A stretch of 34,886 nt of DNA from Holosporales bacterium. GTDB taxonomy: Bacteria > Pseudomonadota > Alphaproteobacteria > RUG11792. The number at the start of each line of letters is the position of its first letter. Position 1 is the first letter of the stretch. The translations under genes were made by a program, and so were the position numbers. A model generated the notes under the pieces. It had not been told where the DNA came from, made no database searches, and worked only from the letters and a program-made list of their open reading frames with translations. The stretch is from contig JAIRMJ010000026.1 of assembly GCA_031258785.1 (NCBI GenBank), positions 1 to 34,886 of the forward strand. The letters run 5' to 3'. Shown here in pieces: positions 1-5,604 of the stretch.

Positions 1-195
1 AGCGGTAAAATGTTATATGAAGATAAATCTGGAATAAGATACGTGCCAACAAAAGAAAAATTTGAATTTGAGGTTGGGCAAAAGATTTCCGGTAAATGGA
101 CGCATATCGGAATTTTGAGGGGAGAGGGGGAGGGGGCAGGAAAAATTTTAGAGAAATTCGCAAAGGGAAAGAATTATGGCAGATACTTTGAATAA
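1..195 (+). CDS. C-terminal tail of a polymorphic toxin (5' end outside window)
   Basis: The frame is open from the left edge and ends at a stop at 193-195, so only about the last 64 residues are visible. An internal ATG at 10 exists but is not a convincing start. The visible part is basic and Gly/Lys-rich and ends in KNYGRYFE. I do not recognise a nuclease motif in it. Its nature is inferred from context: the next gene starts 20 bp before its end and looks like an immunity protein, and the following two gene pairs have the same toxin-then-immunity order with overlapping ends. It is therefore probably the variable C-terminal domain of a toxin whose carrier lies to the left. It could instead be the end of an unrelated gene. 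Confidence 0.55.
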   Translation, partial: SGKMLYEDKSGIRYVPTKEKFEFEVGQKISGKWTHIGILRGEGEGAGKILEKFAKGKNYGRYFE

Positions 196-541
196 AGAGA
201 TTTATTGCTCTGACGCATGTGGTTGGTGCTGTACGTCTCTTAGGTACTTTATAACTTTTAGAAAAAATCCAGAACCCGGTAGAATAGTTTTATATGAACC
301 GGTATGGCGTGAATTTTCAAGTCCTATAGGATTAAGTCAAGATAATGGAGTGGACGTTAGCATACATTTTTGTCCGTTTTGTGGCAAAGCATTTCCTGAA
401 GAATTGGAAGATAAATGGGTGGAAACCCTGATGAATGAACTAGGTATAATAAGGAAAGAAAATGAACCATATGAGGAGTTTAAAAAAAGAGTTCCACCAG
501 AATTCCAATCAGACGAATGGTGGAGGAAGAGGGGGCTGTGA
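176..541 (+). CDS. Cysteine-rich immunity-like protein (DUF6980-type)
   Basis: This 121-residue protein has a likely metal-binding set of cysteines: C11, C15, C18 and C19 near the N-terminus and C66-P-F-C69 in the middle. The middle stretch FCPFCGKAFPEEL and the ending SDEWWRKRGL resemble, from memory, a small family annotated DUF6980 that sits beside toxins; a profile search would settle this. The start is set by an AAAGGGA ribosome-binding site just upstream and by a 20-bp overlap with the preceding toxin tail. The last codons overlap the next toxin gene. The inferred role is cytoplasmic protection against the toxin whose tail precedes it. No membrane segment or signal peptide is seen. Confidence 0.6.
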   Translation: MADTLNKEIYCSDACGWCCTSLRYFITFRKNPEPGRIVLYEPVWREFSSPIGLSQDNGVDVSIHFCPFCGKAFPEELEDKWVETLMNELGIIRKENEPYEEFKKRVPPEFQSDEWWRKRGL

Positions 542-2274
542 CAAACACACACTATAACAACTTCTCTGTACCATCCAGTAGTAGTACAGAGGTACTACGT
601 AGCCTACAGCGTGATGCTGAGAAAGATAGATCTTGGTTTGAGAGATATTTTGGTTATGTAGATTCAGTAGAGAGATTGGTATCCAATAATCCATGGAGGA
701 CTCTTGCCCCAACTGGATTGATGTTAGAACCCATACACACAGCGGGGGCTAAAGCTCTTAAAGGATCTACACCTGTATTTCTCGCCTCCACATTCGAGAC
801 AGGCAACATTTACCACAACCTGATTACTTACGCTAAAGGTGGTAAGGATGCTGTAACTAGAGGTAGTAGTAGCACTGGAAGTTACGCCTTAGAAAAAGCT
901 AAAATAGTAACGACATCTGGAACAATAGACAGCACGGACAGGCGCTTCGTAAAAGATGTTGAGGGTTCAGTAACCAAGGCAGAGCTGGCGGTATTCATGG
1001 AAGGCAGGGATGTTTCTAAAATCTCGAGAACAGCGATGAGTACGGCTGCGACCAGGGCAAAACAGGCACATGAAGAAGAGCTAACAAAGTTGATAATGGA
1101 GGCAACTGCTATTCCTGGTACTTCCACTGCGAAGGCAGGAAGCATTGATGCTCAGCTGATGGGGCTGTCTGTAGCAAATAGGATCAAGGCACATGATGAG
1201 CGGCTTACATTTTACAAGGGGTTAGCTGACGAACTGTCCGCGTCGAAGCCAGCACGTTCGTCGTCGCCTCCTCCGTCAGATACAATGGTTCGGAGGATAG
1301 AGGACGCAGTGAAAACGTGGGGCTCGCAGTTCGCTCAGAGGAACAGGGAGGTTAGGTCCGACGGTTTGGTTGCCTCGTTCCAAAAGGGTATGGATCCAGC
1401 TGAGTATGTGGGAAGAACATTTACCTCTATTATTGTAGATGATATGATACCAGCAACTGCTAATGGTCTCAAGACTGTTGACGAATGGACAGGTGGCGTG
1501 CTCTTTGAGTGCTTGAAGTACGTGGATCCAGGGCAATACAACACATGGGCCCGTAGGTTTTTGCGAGATACTTGTGGGCTGCCACAGACTCTCTCACAAA
1601 ACGTTGGTGATGCAATACAATACACTGGAGAAGCGGCACTCTTGCTCGGTACATTCGGGAGCAGCAGCGCCACAAAAACAGCACAGCTAGCTGGGAAGAC
1701 AGTAGCGATTCCAGAACTTGCCACAACGGTCAATAGAACAGCAAAGATAGCAGAGTTTGAGATGGCAGTTGCAGGTACAGGCGATAGGATTTTGTATAAC
1801 TTGAGGGCTGCAGCCAACAGGGGTCCATACGATCCGAGGGCTATGGAGCAGTTGTTACGTACGAGCGGAGCAGAGGTTACGAGCCATACGATGCCTGCAT
1901 TGAGCGGAAGAAACGTTAAGTTGGCTGGACAGAGACATCCAAAGACTGGCATAGTATTCGATCAGAGAGGCTTTCCTATTTTTGATGATGTAGCAAAATC
2001 AGAAGTGAGAATAAGTGGAGATCTGGGTAAAATGGCTCCTGATGCTCATAAAAGAGCAGCAACTAGACAACTCAAAGCGGATATTGACGCTGGCAAAATT
2101 GATAGAAAGTTGTTCAACGAAATAGAATGGGAGCATATAAGAAGCGGCAAAGCAAGGATAGGTAATTATACTTGGCATCATCACCAAAATCCCGGGCGCA
2201 TGCAGCTCGTTCCAACAGAGATACATGAAGGCACCGGTCATTTTGGAGGAAATGCGTTGTGGGGCATTGAGTAA
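538..2274 (+). CDS. Polymorphic toxin module with C-terminal HNH/WHH-type nuclease
   Basis: From a GTG at 538 that overlaps the previous stop as GTGA, with GGAGGA at 522-527, the protein has 578 residues; an ATG at 517 in the same frame is the alternative. Residues 1-240 are unrecognised. Residues about 244-424 are the carrier segment shared with the gene at 2768. The last about 150 residues are the toxin: a PKTGIVFDQRGFP-type entry, then W546-H547-H548-H549, GRMQLV and two further histidines (H563, H568) before a Gly-Gly. This is the pattern of HNH/Endo VII nucleases with a conserved WHH, as found at the ends of CDI and colicin-like toxins. Expected action is DNA (or RNA) cleavage in a target cell. 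There is no signal peptide at the N-terminus, so export would need a specialised system or fusion to a longer toxin by recombination. The SUKH-type gene starting at its stop codon is the likely antidote. Confidence 0.8.
   Translation: MTNTHYNNFSVPSSSSTEVLRSLQRDAEKDRSWFERYFGYVDSVERLVSNNPWRTLAPTGLMLEPIHTAGAKALKGSTPVFLASTFETGNIYHNLITYAKGGKDAVTRGSSSTGSYALEKAKIVTTSGTIDSTDRRFVKDVEGSVTKAELAVFMEGRDVSKISRTAMSTAATRAKQAHEEELTKLIMEATAIPGTSTAKAGSIDAQLMGLSVANRIKAHDERLTFYKGLADELSASKPARSSSPPPSDTMVRRIEDAVKTWGSQFAQRNREVRSDGLVASFQKGMDPAEYVGRTFTSIIVDDMIPATANGLKTVDEWTGGVLFECLKYVDPGQYNTWARRFLRDTCGLPQTLSQNVGDAIQYTGEAALLLGTFGSSSATKTAQLAGKTVAIPELATTVNRTAKIAEFEMAVAGTGDRILYNLRAAANRGPYDPRAMEQLLRTSGAEVTSHTMPALSGRNVKLAGQRHPKTGIVFDQRGFPIFDDVAKSEVRISGDLGKMAPDAHKRAATRQLKADIDAGKIDRKLFNEIEWEHIRSGKARIGNYTWHHHQNPGRMQLVPTEIHEGTGHFGGNALWGIE
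1267..1808 (+). repeat. Direct repeat, copy 1: toxin carrier segment
   Basis: This about 542-bp segment aligns without gaps to 2840-3381 at a constant offset of 1573 bp. Many stretches are identical, for example the run from about 1343 to 1411, and I estimate 85-90% identity by eye. It encodes the domain immediately before the variable toxin end. Similarity stops abruptly after LRA on the right. Homology of this kind is what allows toxin ends to be swapped by recombination. Confidence 0.9.
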
Positions 2275-2768
2275 TGAAAAACCTAGCAAAAGAGAATGTT
2301 CTGACAGATTATGGAGGTACATCAGGTGGCACTGTCAGAAGTTTAGAAAAAAGCCTTAAAATAAGGCTACCTGAGGAGTACGTTCAATTTATCACTAAGC
2401 ATGATGGTGCTAGCCTGCACGTGGATGTTTTTGATTACTTTAACATGTCGAAAAGCCGCGTCGCATCCGATAGTATTGGCTTTAAGCAAGTAGGAACAAT
2501 ACTGAGAACAATCAATAGTCTGCTAGAACAATCAACAAATGATCCGAGTGATCCAGATATTTTCAAGTTCTATGAGTATTTTGATGAAGATATTGTTCCG
2601 TTTGGAGAAACCGGCGGAGGAGATCTCATATGTTTTGATTACAGAAACCATGCTGGAAACAATCCACCGATAATCCTGTGGTTACACGATGTTGAAGAGG
2701 AAAGAATTTCTTTTATCGCCAACAACTTCGAGGAATTCATCAATATGCTACATGAACCAGAAGATTGA
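2274..2768 (+). CDS. SUKH (SMI1/KNR4) family immunity protein
   Basis: This 164-residue protein shows the SUKH layout: LEKSLKIRLPEEYVQFITKHDGA near the N-terminus, then VPFGETGGGDLICFDYRN, then a PIILWLHD strand and an IANNFEEFINML helix at the end. SUKH proteins are broad immunity proteins that bind nuclease toxins, often of the HNH/Endo VII fold. That fits the gene before it. Its ATG overlaps the stop of the toxin gene by one base (TAATG at 2272-2276), so the two are probably translationally coupled. Its own stop overlaps the next start (TGATG at 2766-2770). It has no export signal and should act in the cytoplasm. Confidence 0.85.
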   Translation: MKNLAKENVLTDYGGTSGGTVRSLEKSLKIRLPEEYVQFITKHDGASLHVDVFDYFNMSKSRVASDSIGFKQVGTILRTINSLLEQSTNDPSDPDIFKFYEYFDEDIVPFGETGGGDLICFDYRNHAGNNPPIILWLHDVEEERISFIANNFEEFINMLHEPED

Positions 2769-3919
2769 TGCTGCATAAAATCCCATTTTTGTTCTGCTTA
2801 CTGATTGCTTCCTGCTTGGGAGAGTATGCAGCCTTATCACCTCCTCCGTCTGATACAATGGTTCGGAGGGTAGAGGACGCAGTGAAAGCAGAGGCCTCGC
2901 AGTTCGCCCAAAGGAACAGGGAGGTTAGGTCCGACGGTTTGGTTGCCTCGTTCCAAAAGGGTATGGATCCAGCTGAGTATGTGGGCAGGACACTTGCCTC
3001 GATGGTTGTGGATGATGCACTACCAGCGGTTGCAAAAGGCCTCAAGACTGTTGACGAATGGACGGGCGGGGTGCTCTTCGAGTGCTTGAAGTACGTGGAT
3101 CCAGGGCAATACAACACGTGGGCTCGTAGGTTTTTGCGAGATACCTGTGGATTACCACAGACCTTTTCACAGAATGTTGGGGATGCAATACAATACACAG
3201 GCGAAGCAGCTCTCTTGCTTGGTACATTTGGAAGCAGCAGCGCCACAAAAACAGCACAACTAGCCGGGAAAGCAGTAGCGATTCCAGAGATCGCCACAAC
3301 TGTCAATAAAACAGCAAGGATAGCAGAGTTTGAGATGGCGGTTGCAGGTACAGGCGATAGGATTCTGTATAACTTGAGGGCGATGGAGGAAATGGGGAAG
3401 GCTGCGAGTGGAGTCAAAGCGTCTGGGACTCCAATTAGCCAGGTTAGGAAACTGGGACTGAATGTGGTGGAAGAGAAATTCAAGATCAACTGGCAAAACC
3501 CGAATATCATGGCAAGAGGGATGGAGTATGAGAATGCAGTTGTTAAGGAACTTGAAGCTACAGGATTCACTAGATTAGCACCAAATACCAACACATTCGA
3601 CGCATTTAACATCAAAACCGGGCATGCTGTCAGCATTAAGAGTTTGGATACGGGAACTATGGCGAGGGTAGCTGACCCGAAGCAAATAGAGTATCTCATT
3701 GATAGCTATGTTGGAAAGGTGAAGGGATTTAGCGGAATACGTGGAACAGAAAAACAATTCCGAATATCGGTACCAGATGTAAAGATTCCTGAAATTCGTA
3801 TAGGCGTACCAAAGGAAACTATATTGGAACAGTGGAAAGCCATGACCAGAAGCGCTGTTAAGGCGGGACAGCAAGGCGTTAAGATCACTTTTGGAGTTGG
3901 GGAATGGGCAAAAATATAA
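2768..3919 (+). CDS. Second toxin module, PD-(D/E)XK-like CDI-type nuclease end
   Basis: The ATG at 2768 overlaps the SUKH stop and gives 383 residues. The N-terminus (LHKIPFLFCLLIASCLGEYAAL) is a signal peptide with a lipobox-like LIASC, so this copy may be exported on its own. Residues about 25-205 are the same carrier as in the preceding toxin. The C-terminal about 170 residues are different: TFDAFNIKTGHAVSIKSLDT contains D278 and S289-I-K291, the D...(E/Q/S)xK spacing of PD-(D/E)XK nucleases. The segment closely resembles CdiA C-terminal tRNA/DNA nuclease domains of this type. The following gene is the expected immunity partner. It is shorter than any full-length CDI toxin because it has no stalk or two-partner transport domain. 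Confidence 0.78.
   Translation: MLHKIPFLFCLLIASCLGEYAALSPPPSDTMVRRVEDAVKAEASQFAQRNREVRSDGLVASFQKGMDPAEYVGRTLASMVVDDALPAVAKGLKTVDEWTGGVLFECLKYVDPGQYNTWARRFLRDTCGLPQTFSQNVGDAIQYTGEAALLLGTFGSSSATKTAQLAGKAVAIPEIATTVNKTARIAEFEMAVAGTGDRILYNLRAMEEMGKAASGVKASGTPISQVRKLGLNVVEEKFKINWQNPNIMARGMEYENAVVKELEATGFTRLAPNTNTFDAFNIKTGHAVSIKSLDTGTMARVADPKQIEYLIDSYVGKVKGFSGIRGTEKQFRISVPDVKIPEIRIGVPKETILEQWKAMTRSAVKAGQQGVKITFGVGEWAKI
2840..3381 (+). repeat. Direct repeat, copy 2: toxin carrier segment
   Basis: This is the second copy of 1267-1808 with no insertions or deletions. Most differences are third-position or conservative, which indicates that both copies have been kept under selection or homogenised. Left of the repeat, copy 1 continues into a long unrecognised domain, whereas copy 2 goes straight into a short hydrophobic leader. 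Confidence 0.9.
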
Positions 3920-4524
3920 GGAAAAGAGCATCTGTTCAATGTAACGGTGATTTTATTAGTTTGAAAGGGGAACAGTGGTGGAGTATTTTATACTCAACAA
4001 CATCAATTAAGGAAATCTCTATCTTTACAGAAAATAATCTTGTAGGAAAATCTTTAATTGAGTGTTTAGATAAAAGCAAAGAACTTACAAATGAAGAATG
4101 GGATAAGATGTTTGGTACTGATTATCAAGGATATTTAAATACATCTGATCCTAAAATGTCTGCACATAATGCAGCATTAATCCAGAAGTATAACTATAGC
4201 GATAGAAACGCTTTATATAAAAATATGATGGATTGTCCTATAGAAATTAAAAATGATCTGATGACTATAGATATATATAATCATACCAAATTAGATATCT
4301 GGGAAGGTTCCGGTGATAGCATACAGATTTCTGCATCTGCTCCTCCTGAGATAATAGGGGCAGCAGTGAGGTACGCGTTTTCCAGATGCAGAGGAAAAGG
4401 TCCTTATGCAAAAGGTGCGGAAATTGTCACGAAAGCCCTCTTCCCAAATGGTGCTCCAGACTCTCTAGAAAAGTACCTGGAATCTGTAGACAAAGATTAT
4501 AAGAAGTGGTTGATCGCCGGGTAA
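3904..4524 (+). CDS. CDI-type immunity protein
   Basis: This protein has 206 residues and starts at an ATG inside the end of the toxin gene (16-bp overlap), preceded by GGAGTTGGGG. The N-terminal part contains GEQWWSILYSTTSIKEISIFTENNLVGKSL, and the middle has a run of acidic and aromatic residues. No signal peptide or membrane helix is seen. It resembles, from memory, the CdiI group that accompanies PD-(D/E)XK CdiA ends; this is a family impression plus position, not a proven match. Base composition is more A/T-rich than the neighbouring carrier repeat, as is common for exchanged immunity genes. Confidence 0.65.
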   Translation: MGKNIRKRASVQCNGDFISLKGEQWWSILYSTTSIKEISIFTENNLVGKSLIECLDKSKELTNEEWDKMFGTDYQGYLNTSDPKMSAHNAALIQKYNYSDRNALYKNMMDCPIEIKNDLMTIDIYNHTKLDIWEGSGDSIQISASAPPEIIGAAVRYAFSRCRGKGPYAKGAEIVTKALFPNGAPDSLEKYLESVDKDYKKWLIAG

Positions 4525-4682
4525 TCAGACTTCTCTTTGCATTTCTTACACTCGTATCTTCCTGCTTTGGTATCTGTACCGCATTGCCAATTAGAAAAAT
4601 GCTCATAAAATCAAAATTCGATCAATTTAATGCAACTTTCTTAAAAAATTCATGGGTTTTTAACTATTCATATGTAGAGTGA
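4506..4682 (+). pseudogene. Remnant of a third toxin-module leader
   Basis: Starting at a GTG inside the end of the immunity gene, a 58-codon frame encodes a hydrophobic leader, RLLFAFLTLVSSCFGICTAL, and then loses recognisable content before a stop. The leader resembles that of the module at 2768 (FLFCLLIASCLGEYAAL), including the Ser-Cys followed by an Ala-Leu. The position, overlapping the end of an immunity gene, is also the same. I read it as the start of a further module whose carrier and toxin have been deleted or decayed. A chance hydrophobic frame cannot be excluded. Confidence 0.4.
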
Positions 4683-4691
4683 AAATATGTG

Positions 4692-4718
4692 TTGCATCTG
4701 CAGTTAATGTGGTAGAAT
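4692..4718 (+). promoter_or_regulatory. Putative promoter of the secreted-protein/DUB unit
   Basis: An extended -10 element TGG-TAGAAT ends at 4718, with a possible -35 TTGCAT at 4692-4697 (15-bp spacer, short). The core ATGTGGTAGAAT also occurs in the promoter of the other USP-type gene at 18754-18765 on the minus strand. The predicted leader is about 30 nt to the ATG at 4755, with GAGGTG at 4745-4750 as ribosome-binding site. Confidence 0.45.
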
Positions 4719-4754
4719 GTCGGTCGGTTTGATTAATGTTTATCGAGGTGTGTT

Positions 4755-5567
4755 ATGATTGAGAAAGTTTTTATGTGGATAGTAGCAATGGCTGGTGCCT
4801 GTGTGCACAATGTATCGATGGCGTCTTCTGCAGATGGAGCACTCACCCCGGTACAGATTGAAGATCAGCAAAAACTCCTGAGTGGTATAGTTGAGATGTC
4901 AAAGATAGATGTTATGAGTTTGTGTCAAGAGTACCGCGAGGCATATCCGTCAATTATCCAAAGATTCAATAATAAAACAATTTCTGAAAACTTCTACTTA
5001 AAAAAAGAATTTGATCAAGCTAAGGAGTGTCTTGAGCTTGCTGACATTGGCAGTAGCCTGAATCATGGTAGTGATGTTGGATCGACGTTAATTTCTTCCC
5101 TAGAAAGGCTGCGAAATTTCACAAACAATGGGTTTTATCAGCATTCCATAATTTATTCCAATATGATAGAGGACGATGAGCAGCGAGATGGTGTGAGGAA
5201 ATTGGTGGACGAAACGTGGCAATTGCTGTTACAGGCAAAGGAAATACTGGTGTTCAAGGTGAGTTTGCTGGATAGTATCCCCAGTAAAGACAAAATTGAG
5301 TTAAACGAAGTGTTAGCAGATTTGTCAGAAGCGATCTGTCTTCAGAAATCCGAGAACAAGACGGTCGGAGAAGCAGCTGATATAGCTTTTGCCCTTTCAG
5401 CCTTGCTTGGAAATAAAGGAGCGAGTTCCGAGATTCGTTCTTGTGATGAGTATATTGAAGATGATGGCTTACACAGATATAAGGCAAAGTTTTGTCAGGC
5501 TTATGGAGATAAATTAGGGACGATTGGAGTAAGAATCAATCAGGAAGCGCCTTTAAAGCAGAATTAG
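4755..5567 (+). CDS. Secreted helical protein of unknown function
   Basis: This protein has 270 residues and I do not recognise a family. The first 23-26 residues form a Sec signal peptide (hydrophobic FMWIVAMAGACVHNVSMA, then Ser-Ser). The remainder is predicted by eye to be mainly helical and acidic, with a few cysteines (for example in LCQEYRE, AKECLEL and RSCDEYIEDD) that could form disulphides. The start at 4755 is supported by GAGGTG 5-10 bases upstream and by the promoter. It lies 37 bp before the deaminase/USP gene on the same strand, so the two are probably one transcript. Possible roles are a co-secreted partner, chaperone or inhibitor of the downstream protein; none is shown by the sequence. 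Confidence 0.75.
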   Translation: MIEKVFMWIVAMAGACVHNVSMASSADGALTPVQIEDQQKLLSGIVEMSKIDVMSLCQEYREAYPSIIQRFNNKTISENFYLKKEFDQAKECLELADIGSSLNHGSDVGSTLISSLERLRNFTNNGFYQHSIIYSNMIEDDEQRDGVRKLVDETWQLLLQAKEILVFKVSLLDSIPSKDKIELNEVLADLSEAICLQKSENKTVGEAADIAFALSALLGNKGASSEIRSCDEYIEDDGLHRYKAKFCQAYGDKLGTIGVRINQEAPLKQN

Positions 5568-5604
5568 CATTTTTTGAATAGATGAAAAACGATGGGGAGG
5601 ATTT

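Noticed and set aside
1335-1952. Long minus-strand frames opposite the toxin carrier (also 2740-3699)
   Set aside because: Both copies of the repeat give similar antisense frames because the sense strand is conserved; composition is that of a shadow frame, and they have no family match.
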